Below are positions 52,855-61,951 of a stretch of DNA of 64,000 nt, piece by piece (the stretch's first letter is position 1; each line of letters opens with the position of its first letter). The stretch is from assembly GCA_018062785.1 (NCBI GenBank), contig JAGORO010000001.1, positions 33,699 to 97,698 on the forward strand, read 5' to 3'. Source of the stretch: Candidatus Saccharimonadota bacterium. GTDB taxonomy: Bacteria; Patescibacteriota; Saccharimonadia; Saccharimonadales; UBA4665. A program made the position numbers and the translations under genes. Under the pieces are notes generated by a model. That model saw only the letters and a list, made by a program, of their open reading frames with translations, was not told the DNA's origin and did no database searches.

Positions 52855-54465
52855 TTAGCGATAGGCCTCATCAAAAAAATCATCGTCGACCTCATGTATG
52901 GCGTCGAAGCTTCTTGCTGCAGCTAAATACATAGACTCCCTAACAATTCTAGACAGATTTTCCTGACTGCGCTTACGCCTGAGTAGGTATGCCCACTCTT
53001 CTTCTACTTTGTTGTATCTTTCGGCAATTTTGTCCGCCACCGCAGAACGAACTAATATGGTTGCAATATAAGAAGTAGTTATGGCCCTTTTCTGACCATC
53101 TAGGTAGTTGCCGTACGATTCATCCAGTTCAGAAAGCCTTACGGAATGGCCATTGTGCGCAACTAGCGGATCGATAGACCGAGGTTTTTTGTGTGGTAGA
53201 TGAATTTCGATGCCCTTATCTACCACCTGCAACACATATTCCTGCACCTCAGCTTTTTCTACCTCAACTTGGCTTGCATGCGGACCACCCAACGTCTCCG
53301 ATTGCCAGCTATAGGATGTCATTGGGTCGGGGAAATCCGGAAACTTCCATTCATCCTCACCGTAGGGCTGTCCAAAAACTCTATTCAGATCATTTACCCG
53401 AGCAGACTGAAATATAAACCGCTGCGATAAGGCTATGTCTTCGAGCAATTTGCCAAAATGAACATTATCCCAAGTTTTAAAATAATACTCGAAATCCGCA
53501 TCTATGCCGTACATGAGGTCCCTAGGGTGGCTAAAGCCATCGTCCATATCCGAGACGATGATCCCTTTGACGGCATTCTCCAACAAATAAAGCTGAGTAT
53601 TTTGAATTGGATGGTTCCAGTGTTCAGTAGGAAGAATACCGTAACCAGCCGCAAATATTTGAGCAAAACGCTTATCTCTAACTACCAACTTTTGTTCTTC
53701 ATCAATCTCAAATAAACTTTGAGACTCCTTGAGTAAGTGCTTGTACTCATGAAATGGCAAAAAGCTATTGCCCCACCTTATTATCTCCCGCAGTCCATAA
53801 TCTACCCTGTCTACACAGAGGTCTGGCGATGAGCATTCTACCCAGTCACTAACATCGGGAAACACTGTTTCTTCTAGACTGAAACCGTATTTATTTAAAA
53901 TATCTGAAATGCCACTAATCTTTAATAGGTTCTTGAGTTCGCGATCATGTAGATCCTCACTACCCTGCGCACCTTGAAACATCCAATCTCCTAAATGGGA
54001 GAAAGCCGTATGACCGACGTCCGACAATAACGTCCTAAGCTGCATAACCATGCTATCGCGCTCCGAGAACCTAGCGTCACCCTCTGTCATTTTGCGGACA
54101 AAAACGAGGCTTCCCCAGATATGTTGCCACCTCGAAAAATACATAGCATTGGGCATTGTGGCATGCTTCGGCCCAAGAGTTAGTTGTTCTATAGCTTGGG
54201 CACGTCGAAATAATGGCGTCCGAGCTAGCTCGATTAGCATTGGGTCGTATGTGCCATCACCGATTTTGCACTCACCCCAAACAGGATCGACGATGCCCAT
54301 ATACTGCTCCCCAAGATGGTACGTACCATTTTCGAGCATGTCCATGATGGTATAGTCGCGTTCATACGCGCCTAGTCTCACTTGTACATTTGGTCTATGC
54401 CAATAATCTACCTCGCTCAAATCAGGGTTTTCAACTATCGGCACTTCTCCTCTGTAAGTCGGCAT
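52855..54465 (-). CDS. HD-domain phosphohydrolase-like protein with altered HD motif
   Basis: 536 aa. The fold signature of the dGTPase/SAMHD1-like group is visible: RWQHIWGSLVFVRKM (first His, residue 115), LLSDVGHTAFSH (the HD position) and CVDRVDYGLRE (final Asp). At the HD position the His is Ser148, while Asp149 and the following His residues remain. Loss of this metal ligand suggests altered or absent activity. A separate gene, 59 nt downstream of ddl on the same strand. Confidence 0.85.
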   Translation of the reverse strand: MPTYRGEVPIVENPDLSEVDYWHRPNVQVRLGAYERDYTIMDMLENGTYHLGEQYMGIVDPVWGECKIGDGTYDPMLIELARTPLFRRAQAIEQLTLGPKHATMPNAMYFSRWQHIWGSLVFVRKMTEGDARFSERDSMVMQLRTLLSDVGHTAFSHLGDWMFQGAQGSEDLHDRELKNLLKISGISDILNKYGFSLEETVFPDVSDWVECSSPDLCVDRVDYGLREIIRWGNSFLPFHEYKHLLKESQSLFEIDEEQKLVVRDKRFAQIFAAGYGILPTEHWNHPIQNTQLYLLENAVKGIIVSDMDDGFSHPRDLMYGIDADFEYYFKTWDNVHFGKLLEDIALSQRFIFQSARVNDLNRVFGQPYGEDEWKFPDFPDPMTSYSWQSETLGGPHASQVEVEKAEVQEYVLQVVDKGIEIHLPHKKPRSIDPLVAHNGHSVRLSELDESYGNYLDGQKRAITTSYIATILVRSAVADKIAERYNKVEEEWAYLLRRKRSQENLSRIVRESMYLAAARSFDAIHEVDDDFFDEAYR

Positions 54466-54524
54466 GTAGTTACTCTCTCACGCAAATGGAGTGATGTCCA
54501 GCATAAGCAATTCGAAACTCGTGT

Positions 54525-55700
54525 CTAGAATTGCTTGAGGAAATTTGTTTCAAAAATTGTGTCGGTAGCTTTTTTGCGATCGTACGATTCGCTAGCCAAG
54601 CGAACGAGTTCTTCGACAAGCTCGACGCCTGAAAGCCCCGCTTGTCGCCAATTATGAGCATACAAACTACCCGGTAGTGGATTGATCTCGTTAAAGTAGA
54701 CTTCTTGTCGTTTAGAGTCGATAAGCATATCGATGCGAGCAATGCCTTCGCAACCAACGGCACGATAGGCCGCACAGCCAACTTCTACAGCCCGATCATA
54801 TACGTTCTTTGGCAGATCAGCCGGAAGTTGACTGTAACCCTGAGCACCAACAGCACCTTTGCCCATCTTCGCACTATTTTTTGCACCGCCTTTTTTGCCG
54901 CCATGCATATACTTGGTATCGAAGCCAAAAAACCCTTCTTCGTTATTCAAGGGTTGTTCTAACAATGCAGGACAAAGCTGACTATTTCCAATAATCGGCA
55001 GGGTTACTTCGACAAGGTTTTTCACGCCCTGTTCAATGATAATCTTCGTATCGTAGTGCGCAGCCAGCTCAAGTCCATTCTGCAGCTCTATTTCATTGAC
55101 CGCTCGGGTAATACCAATGCTCGAACCAAGGTGGGCTGGCTTGACGAAAATCGGAAACTGCAAATCTTTGCAACGATCCATAACCGCATCGATATCTTGA
55201 GCAATTTCGTCTTGGGAGCACCATATCCAAGGGGTCGATTTCACGCCATTTGCTTCCGTAACCTGTTTAGCAAGTACTTTATCCATGGCAATAGCACTCG
55301 CAGCTGGCCCGCAGCCTACATACGGCACACCGGCCATTTCGAGCACGCCCATCAGCTCGCCGTCCTCGCCGTGCGTGCCGTGCATAGCCGGAAATACAAG
55401 GTCGACCTTGATTGCCTTAGCGCCAAGTCTGCTTGGTGCCAAGAACCCGAGGCCGCCACTCAGCTGTATACTTAGTGGCTTGTGTCGAGCCAGCCATTGC
55501 TCAATCGCACCACTGCTGTACAACGATATATCGCCAAGCTCGGTGTCGGCATACCATTCACCCGACTTTGTGATGTACACTGGCATAATCTTGTAATTTT
55601 TGGTCATCTTGAGTGGCTTTATAATGCTTGCAATTGCCGTCACAATCGACACATCGTGCTCAGTAGATCGACCACCAAAAATCACCGCAATTGTCTTCAT
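54525..55700 (-). CDS. ddl: D-alanine--D-alanine ligase
   Basis: ATP-grasp ligase, 391 aa from MKTIAVIFGGRSTEHDVS. Visible: MHGTHGEDGELMGVLEMAGV, VGCGPAASAIAMDKVLAK, FVKPAHLGSSIGITR, and the metal-binding end YFNEINPLPGSL. Makes the dipeptide for peptidoglycan. TATACT (55712-55707) is 6 nt before the ATG, with CTGACA 18 nt further upstream; the longer frame to 55745 crosses this promoter and is rejected. Confidence 0.95.
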   Translation of the reverse strand: MKTIAVIFGGRSTEHDVSIVTAIASIIKPLKMTKNYKIMPVYITKSGEWYADTELGDISLYSSGAIEQWLARHKPLSIQLSGGLGFLAPSRLGAKAIKVDLVFPAMHGTHGEDGELMGVLEMAGVPYVGCGPAASAIAMDKVLAKQVTEANGVKSTPWIWCSQDEIAQDIDAVMDRCKDLQFPIFVKPAHLGSSIGITRAVNEIELQNGLELAAHYDTKIIIEQGVKNLVEVTLPIIGNSQLCPALLEQPLNNEEGFFGFDTKYMHGGKKGGAKNSAKMGKGAVGAQGYSQLPADLPKNVYDRAVEVGCAAYRAVGCEGIARIDMLIDSKRQEVYFNEINPLPGSLYAHNWRQAGLSGVELVEELVRLASESYDRKKATDTIFETNFLKQF

Positions 55701-55719
55701 CTTTCTAGTATACCCTGTT

Positions 55720-57159
55720 CTAGCGGTAGTTGTCAGTCCAGTCATTTTGCATCAACACGACATCTCCGGCTCGCACAAACTGGTCGAGGTTTTGGTAGAA
55801 TTCCAGCGGATCATCCTCGAGCAGTACCGCACCGGCATACTCCAACGCTGCTAGCTCTCGTCGAATACTATCGGTGGCGCTATTTTGCATCAAAACAAGC
55901 TGATCGGGTTTGGTATCGACGATTTTGTGAGCAATTTGCCTATGGACTGACTCTGTTTCTTCGCCCTGATCGACCAAGCCGGGGGTTACGTACAGCTTCC
56001 GTTTGGCTGGTATAGTCCGGAGGAATTCTAGTCCCGCTAGCATACCCTGAAGGTTCCCGTTGTAGGTGTCATCGATAATTGTTGCACCGTGGAGAATGTA
56101 TGGCTGCATCCGGTGCTCAAATGCACGCACCTTGCCTACACCTGCTTCTATTTGTCGCTTGTCCATGCCTAAATGCTCCGCCATAGCCACTACCAAACCA
56201 AGTGGAGCTACTTGGTGTTTACCAAGTACCGCTGCGTGAACCACATAAGACTCTTTACCCGTTTTGCACTCAAATTCAATGCCATCAGCATGCACAGTGA
56301 CATGGCTATTTTGCCATGTATCGCCGCCCTGCTCCGAAAATACTTGATCGTAGCCGCGGAGTCGCGAGCCAAGCTGCTCTGAGTCGGCCGCCCAAAATAT
56401 CTTCTCTGCCTGCACGTAGTCTCGGATAGATTCGATATCGTCTAACAACGCCTTGAGACTGCCGTATTGGTCGAGGTGGTTGGGAGCAACGCCAGTAACA
56501 ATGACATACTCGGGCCTGATAGCATCAGCAAACTGAGCAATATCACCAGGTTTACCCTCGCCAAACTCAAAAAGCAAAATATTTTCATCGCCAACTAGCT
56601 GACTCGCAAACCGCGCATGCGCTATCGGCGTGTTGCCATTTCCTAGGGTCGCCGCTACCCGAAATTGCTCCGACAAAACCGTACTTAGCATTTCCTTCAT
56701 GGTAGTTTTGCCGTAACTACCCATGACGGCAATCTTGACTGCCGAGTGGGCTGTGAGGATCTTTTTGCTGCGCCCGATCTGACGTTTTTCGTCCGGTCGT
56801 GCAATACATACATACCCTATCCAGACAATACTCACCAGCCCCAGAATGACAACAACAGGGGTCAGAATGGCACCCCAGATAATTCCTAGTTGGTCCGAGT
56901 AGATTGCGACCGATATGCACAGCACAAACCAAAGTATACCGATCAGCCAGCCAGCGACAAGAAGTAGCCGTGCGCGCCGAGTGTATTCAAGATTTTTGCG
57001 GTGCATTACCGTTCCTAGTGACTGTAGCTTGGCGGCACGTTCGATGAGCCAGCCCATGTATGGTTTCGGTCGATATTCAACTTGCTGCAGCATATAAACA
57101 AGATTGCGGACCAAAAATGGTGAGTACAACGACGCTATAAATCCAACTACTTTACGCAC
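55720..57159 (-). CDS. murF: Membrane-anchored MurF-like ligase
   Basis: 479 aa. Mur-ligase P-loop AVMGSYGKTTMKEM (147-153), LFEFGEGKPGD, TGVAPNHLDQYGS, and the MurF-type C-terminal turn DDTYNGNLQGM. The usual N-terminal UDP-substrate domain is absent. Instead there are two membrane helices (~64-88 and 91-120). It should add D-Ala-D-Ala to the UDP-MurNAc tripeptide, here at the membrane; ddl directly follows. Confidence 0.88.
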   Translation of the reverse strand: MRKVVGFIASLYSPFLVRNLVYMLQQVEYRPKPYMGWLIERAAKLQSLGTVMHRKNLEYTRRARLLLVAGWLIGILWFVLCISVAIYSDQLGIIWGAILTPVVVILGLVSIVWIGYVCIARPDEKRQIGRSKKILTAHSAVKIAVMGSYGKTTMKEMLSTVLSEQFRVAATLGNGNTPIAHARFASQLVGDENILLFEFGEGKPGDIAQFADAIRPEYVIVTGVAPNHLDQYGSLKALLDDIESIRDYVQAEKIFWAADSEQLGSRLRGYDQVFSEQGGDTWQNSHVTVHADGIEFECKTGKESYVVHAAVLGKHQVAPLGLVVAMAEHLGMDKRQIEAGVGKVRAFEHRMQPYILHGATIIDDTYNGNLQGMLAGLEFLRTIPAKRKLYVTPGLVDQGEETESVHRQIAHKIVDTKPDQLVLMQNSATDSIRRELAALEYAGAVLLEDDPLEFYQNLDQFVRAGDVVLMQNDWTDNYR

Positions 57160-57889
57160 TAATGAAGCCTCTGATACGCTCCGCGACTATAGCAGCGTGC
57201 GTTTGGTGTAGCCAGTGATCAGCTTCTGCGATTTGGTCGTACTGCGACCCTCCAATTATTCTGTGAAGTATATACCCAAAACGAGGCGGCGTGGCAGTGT
57301 CTTGCTCACCGTACAGCAAGAGTGTGGGCACGCTAATCATTGCCGCTTCAATCTGCACGTCGTGCGATAAAACTGATTTAATAACGGCTTTTTGTTCTAG
57401 ACTCAAGTTTGGGTCGTAATCGGAGCCTATTCGCTTATAGAGCTTGGTCTTGAGTTTCTTTGACACCAAGGGCTTGGCTGCCTTAGCGGCAACCTTCAGT
57501 ACCATGTTTCGCACCGTACGCTCACCACGAATACCCGCACCAGCGATGATAACAAGTTTTTCGGGGCGCAGTGCGCCAGAACCAACTGCAAACAAACCGA
57601 TCTGTCCACCCATAGAATGACCGACATACGTATACGTATCAATTCGTAGTTTTAGCAGGAATTCAGCAATAGCTCCACTCATTGATTCCAGCGAAACAAT
57701 GCTCGCGCTGCGACCGCTCGCACCAAAGTTCGGTAGGTCGAGTGCTATGCACCGATAATCCTTGGCTAGAATCTCTATGAGCGCTTGCCATGTCTTTTTG
57801 CTATCGCCCCAGCCATGCACAAATAACAATGTAGGGCCTTTTCCCTGTTCGCTATAGTCTATTGGTATACCCTTACAAAGCACTTGCAT
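57152..57889 (-). CDS. Alpha/beta hydrolase
   Basis: 245 aa. Oxyanion region FVHGWGDSKKTW, nucleophile elbow GHSMGGQIGLF, Asp near LLYGEQDTATP, His in ADHWLHQTHA: a full catalytic triad. Substrate unknown. TATACT is 7 nt before the ATG: leaderless. Its stop overlaps the murF start by 8 nt. Confidence 0.92.
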   Translation of the reverse strand: MQVLCKGIPIDYSEQGKGPTLLFVHGWGDSKKTWQALIEILAKDYRCIALDLPNFGASGRSASIVSLESMSGAIAEFLLKLRIDTYTYVGHSMGGQIGLFAVGSGALRPEKLVIIAGAGIRGERTVRNMVLKVAAKAAKPLVSKKLKTKLYKRIGSDYDPNLSLEQKAVIKSVLSHDVQIEAAMISVPTLLLYGEQDTATPPRFGYILHRIIGGSQYDQIAEADHWLHQTHAAIVAERIRGFISA

Positions 57890-57908
57890 ATGTCTAAGTA
57901 TAGCCTAA

Positions 57909-57952
57909 GCTAAATAAAATACCCCGTTTTCGAGAATATTTTATTTAGCCGC
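57909..57952. terminator. AT-rich hairpin after rplS
   Basis: Arms CTAAATAAAAT/ATTTTATTTAG around a ~17-nt centre, 11 nt after the rplS stop. It lacks a GC-rich stem, so it is a weak terminator or processing site. Confidence 0.5.
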
Positions 57953-57962
57953 ACGACCTATA

Positions 57963-58481
57963 TTATTCAGCTGATTTGTGTGCTTCTTCGACAGCCTTTT
58001 GCTTGGCTTCGAGCTCAGCATCTTCTTTGGCCTTTTCGGCGGCTTTGGCTTCTGCCTCTTTGGCAGCTACTTCTTTAGCTTCTGCCTCAGCTTTTTCGGC
58101 CTCGAGATCACGAACGTCATTGACGGCTGCGCGGTCGAAATCGACACTGGTAAGTCGTGCAGACTTGCCTGTAAGTTTGCGCATGTAGCTTAGGTAGTTG
58201 CGGCGAACTTTGCTTCGCTTAGTAACTTCAACCTTGAGTACGAGTGGGCTGTGGAGCAAAAAGCTTTTTTCTACACCGATACCACTAGCGATACGACGTA
58301 CGGTAATACGGCTGGTGTGGCTGGCTTTGCGATCGCAACGAATAACGAGGCCTTGGAAAATCTGCACACGCTCTTTGCTGCCTTCTTTAATTTTCTGGTG
58401 CACTTTAACCGTATCGCCACTGCGTACGTCGACCACGGCACCCTTTTTGAAGGTCTGGTTTAGTTCTTTAATAATCTCCAT
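57963..58481 (-). CDS. rplS: 50S ribosomal protein L19 with charged tail
   Basis: L19 core residues 1-~120 (KKGAVVDVRSGDTVKVHQKI ... KVRRNYLSYMRKLTGKSARL). The tail is ~50 residues of Glu/Ala/Lys repeats (KAEAEAKEVAAKEAEAKAAE), likely one long charged helix. Bacterial L19 is usually ~115 aa; this is 172. TAGAAT lies 9 nt before the ATG. Confidence 0.96.
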   Translation of the reverse strand: MEIIKELNQTFKKGAVVDVRSGDTVKVHQKIKEGSKERVQIFQGLVIRCDRKASHTSRITVRRIASGIGVEKSFLLHSPLVLKVEVTKRSKVRRNYLSYMRKLTGKSARLTSVDFDRAAVNDVRDLEAEKAEAEAKEVAAKEAEAKAAEKAKEDAELEAKQKAVEEAHKSAE

Positions 58482-58564
58482 ATCGAAACCATTCTACACC
58501 AAACTACCCCTGAAATCAAGCACTGCTCGTTTCGTCTCGACTGGTGCTGCATACTAGCGGTACC

Positions 58565-60172
58565 TTAGCCAACGACGCGGAAGACTTCTTCGAGCGTTGT
58601 GCGACCCTCTATAGCGTGCAGAATCCCGTCCTGTAGCATGGTGCGCATGCCGCTTGCCACCGCAGCACTCTCGATATCTTGCGCCGACAAGACATCAGTG
58701 TGTGTTTCTAGTAACTTTCGAATTTCACCCGTCATCTGGAACTGCTCACGAATAGCGATTTGCCCCTTAAACCCAAAGGGGTTTTCGTCTGAGCTGCCTG
58801 GGCTATAGAGCGTTAGGTTATCGAGGTTCGGCCGCTCTACATCTGCTGGTAATGTATCGATAATTTTGCGAATAACATGCAGCTCCTCTTCACTTGCCTG
58901 GTATGGCTGCTTTGTTTCATCATCGAGCCGGCGAATCAGTCGCTGCGCCATAACGAGCCGTATCGCTGAAACAAACAGTGGATTGCGACCAATTATGGCA
59001 TCAAGACGCGTCAAGGCTGCCGATGCCGACGATGCGTGAAAGGTTGCTAGTACTAAATGGCCTGTCAGGCTGGCTTGCAAAGCGGTGTGAGCGGTATCGT
59101 TATCTCGAATCTCTCCTACCATCAAGATGTCTGGATCCAAGCGCAATATTGCCCGTAATTTATCGGCAAATTTACCGTCTTCGCCTCCTTCGCGTGATCG
59201 AACTGGTATCTGCGTAATCCCCTTGAATTGATATTCTACTGGGTCTTCGATAGTAATAATCTTACGCTCTTCGCTAACAAGTGAGTTGAGCATACTATAG
59301 AGCGTCGTCGTCTTGCCCGATCCGGTAGGACCGACCACCAACACAAGACCAGTCGGTTTGGAAATAATAGCGTCCACCACCTCGCGCTGTTCGTCGCTGA
59401 GGCCAAGACGATCGAGATTGTACATCGACTGATTCATATTGAAAAGCCGCATTACTACATCCATGCCATGAACGGTCGGCACGGTTTCGAGACGCACATT
59501 CACATCAACAGTCGAACCATCTGCCATGGTAACTTTTTGGGCAATGTGACCCTGCTGAGCTTCGTCCGAACTGGTGCTAACATTGCCAGCACTGGCAATG
59601 GCACCGATGAGCACCCGATATTTGTCTGCATCGAGCTCAGCAATCGGGTGCAATACGCCATCTATTCTGAGTCGAACACGCGCACCAACAGCTTGTGTCT
59701 CTAAGTGAATGTCGCTCGCGTTTAAGTTGTGAGCTTGGCTAACAATGTAAGCGAGCATGTCATCCGCTCGCACCTGAGACAGCATCGTCGATACCGCGTC
59801 CACCATATCTTCGCTCTCGCCATCCTTCAGTGCAATATCGTGATATTCAACTCTCTTGGGCGGATCATACAGATCCATATACTCTCGGTAGCCAGTGTCC
59901 GAAATAAGCGTAAAGGCAACCTTTTGATCCGTGAAGTGCTCCGTAATCGCGTTCATGGTTTGCTGTGATGTCGTGGTAGTAATGCCAAAAAGGATGTTGT
60001 TTTGATCGGCCCGAAGCGGAATGATGCGGTACTGGTGCATTTGAGCGATGGTCAAAATGCTACGAAACAGCGGCTTATCGGCCAAAGCTGATGTATCCGT
60101 ATAGTCAACACCAAGGAGCTGTCCACGCTTTTGCGTCGACAGCTCTTCGTCGCGACGAATGTCCTGGCTCAT
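58565..60172 (-). CDS. Type IV pilus/secretion assembly ATPase PilB-like, without tetracysteine site
   Basis: 535 aa. GspE/PilB family: Walker A VVGPTGSGKTTTLYSML, Asp box IEDPVEYQFKGITQIPV, Walker B LRLDPDILMVGEIRD, His box TGHLVLATFHASSA. The CxxC...CxxC zinc site normally found between RRL and GYKGR is replaced by DDETKQPYQ and GSSDENPFGFKGQ, with no Cys. Powers pilus extension; other pilus genes are not in the window. TATACT lies ~50 nt upstream, with AGGGG before the ATG. Confidence 0.93.
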   Translation of the reverse strand: MSQDIRRDEELSTQKRGQLLGVDYTDTSALADKPLFRSILTIAQMHQYRIIPLRADQNNILFGITTTTSQQTMNAITEHFTDQKVAFTLISDTGYREYMDLYDPPKRVEYHDIALKDGESEDMVDAVSTMLSQVRADDMLAYIVSQAHNLNASDIHLETQAVGARVRLRIDGVLHPIAELDADKYRVLIGAIASAGNVSTSSDEAQQGHIAQKVTMADGSTVDVNVRLETVPTVHGMDVVMRLFNMNQSMYNLDRLGLSDEQREVVDAIISKPTGLVLVVGPTGSGKTTTLYSMLNSLVSEERKIITIEDPVEYQFKGITQIPVRSREGGEDGKFADKLRAILRLDPDILMVGEIRDNDTAHTALQASLTGHLVLATFHASSASAALTRLDAIIGRNPLFVSAIRLVMAQRLIRRLDDETKQPYQASEEELHVIRKIIDTLPADVERPNLDNLTLYSPGSSDENPFGFKGQIAIREQFQMTGEIRKLLETHTDVLSAQDIESAAVASGMRTMLQDGILHAIEGRTTLEEVFRVVG

Positions 60173-60274
60173 GACCAGCCCCTGCTTTCTGTTTGCAATG
60201 TATTGCCACCCATTTCTATACAGTATACCTGCTTGTGTTTATAGAATGAAGGGCTTCATCGTATACTTTTATAT

Positions 60275-60772
60275 ATGAGCTCTATTGTGTTGATCGCCCA
60301 TGATATTCGGAGTACCCATAACGTCGGCTCGCTGCTTCGCACCGCCGATTGCCTTGGGGTTGATACGGTGTACCTAACTGGGTACACCCCATATCCCGCT
60401 TCACTCAACGATAGCCGCCTGCCACACATTGTTCGTAAGCTCCAGAAGGACATTTCCAAAACTGCCCTCGGCGCCGAGCAAACGGTGGACTGGCAAAATG
60501 AATATGATCCCGCCTCTGTTATCTCGTTGCTCCGAGACAAAAACTATACCATTGTGGGCCTAGAACAAGCAGCCACGAGCGTACCACTCAATACACTCGA
60601 GCCACCTGACAAGGTAGCCCTACTTATCGGACGAGAGGTAGAAGGTATCGACGAAGCCCTGCTAACTGCTTGTGATGTTATCGCCGAAATACCGCAATTT
60701 GGCAGCAAAGAGTCACTCAATGTCGTGCAGGCGACCGCCATAGCTCTGTACCACTTTCGGTTTACTATATAA
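60275..60772 (+). CDS. TrmH/SpoU family RNA 2'-O-methyltransferase
   Basis: 165 aa, minimal SPOUT domain. Motif 1 Asn/Arg in STHNVGSLLRTADCLG, motif 2 LLIGREVEGIDE, motif 3 IPQFGSKESLNVVQATAIAL, which form the SAM knot. Target tRNA or rRNA not determinable. TATACT is 7 nt before the ATG: leaderless. Confidence 0.94.
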   Translation: MSSIVLIAHDIRSTHNVGSLLRTADCLGVDTVYLTGYTPYPASLNDSRLPHIVRKLQKDISKTALGAEQTVDWQNEYDPASVISLLRDKNYTIVGLEQAATSVPLNTLEPPDKVALLIGREVEGIDEALLTACDVIAEIPQFGSKESLNVVQATAIALYHFRFTI

Positions 60773-60813
60773 GTGGTTATGGTATAATCGCCCATAGAGT
60801 AAAGGAATCCTTT

Positions 60814-61890
60814 ATGGCCCTCATAACAAAAAACCGCACAAAAAACCGCACAACAGCTTCGAGTAAACGACGTGGTCGACACCACAAGCGTAGCAATAGT
60901 TACGCTAAGCCGTACTGGCCGTACCTGCCCATGCTGGCAATTGTTACCCTTGGGCTAGTATTCAGTAGCGTCTGGCAAGGCGCCCGAAAAGATGTGATGG
61001 GCTACGCAACTGAAACGTCCGCGCCCAGTCTACTAAGCGGCACCAATTCACAGCGGACTGCGAATGGACTTGGTGCCCTAGCTCTTAATAGCTTGTTGAG
61101 CCAAGCCGCACAAAACAAAGCCAACGATATGATGACAAAAGATTATTGGTCGCATACTTCGCCAGATGGCTCTACACCTTGGACCTTCATCGATGCGAGT
61201 GGATATGCATACTCTTCCGCTGGTGAGAATCTAGCGTATGGTTTTGCTACCTCAAATGATGTTATTAATGGCTGGATGAATAGTCCGAAGCACCGCGATA
61301 ACATCCTTGGGGCCGCCTACAATGAAATCGGATTTGGCATCGTGAATGCGCCCAACTATCAAAAAAGCGGCCCGCAGACTATTGTGGTCGCAATGTACGG
61401 GCAAGCGGCTACTCACGCTCCCGCCGCTACCGCCCCCGCTTCGGCACAATCAGCTGGCACGCCCCAACCAGCTACTACAGATCCTGCTCAGAATCGACCT
61501 GCAACAGTATCAGGCACAAATGATAGCAGCACCGATGCCGGCGGTAGCACTGCTTCCAGCGCTCAAGCGCCAACTGCCGAGACACCTCGAGCTTCATCTG
61601 ACTTTAGCCCTACTTCCAATATGCCCAAAGAAGCCTTGACGGCGCTACCATCCCAAGACGTTCCGCGTGTTAAGACACTAAGTCCAAGCAAGACTTGGAC
61701 GCCAATCGCACTTGGATTGCTTGGCATTGCTTCGTTAGCTGCCCTGCTACTGCGCCACACTATTGCTTGGCGTCGTGTCTGGAGAAAGGGTGAAAAATTC
61801 GTACTAAAACATCCTGTCTTAGACCTCTTTTTCATCTTGATTTTGGTGGCTGGTTTTGTGCTCACCCGTACCGCTGGCTTCATCCGCTAA
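60814..61890 (+). CDS. Membrane-anchored CAP/SCP-domain protein
   Basis: 358 aa. N-terminal membrane helix (YLPMLAIVTLGLVFSSVW), then a CAP domain (YkwD-like): LLSQAAQNKANDMMTKDYWS with HTSPDG, AGENLAYGF and MNSPKHRDNILG carry the conserved His/Glu/His set. An Ala/Thr/Pro-rich linker leads to two C-terminal helices (PIALGLLGIASLAALLLR, LDLFFILILVAGFVLT). The CAP domain should face outside. TATAAT and AAAGGA precede the ATG, giving a normal leadered start. Confidence 0.9.
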   Translation: MALITKNRTKNRTTASSKRRGRHHKRSNSYAKPYWPYLPMLAIVTLGLVFSSVWQGARKDVMGYATETSAPSLLSGTNSQRTANGLGALALNSLLSQAAQNKANDMMTKDYWSHTSPDGSTPWTFIDASGYAYSSAGENLAYGFATSNDVINGWMNSPKHRDNILGAAYNEIGFGIVNAPNYQKSGPQTIVVAMYGQAATHAPAATAPASAQSAGTPQPATTDPAQNRPATVSGTNDSSTDAGGSTASSAQAPTAETPRASSDFSPTSNMPKEALTALPSQDVPRVKTLSPSKTWTPIALGLLGIASLAALLLRHTIAWRRVWRKGEKFVLKHPVLDLFFILILVAGFVLTRTAGFIR

Positions 61891-61951
61891 TAGCCATGTG
61901 GCTAGTTCGGTACACGTTAGTTTGCTCTTTGAGGAATGACGCAAGACAAAA

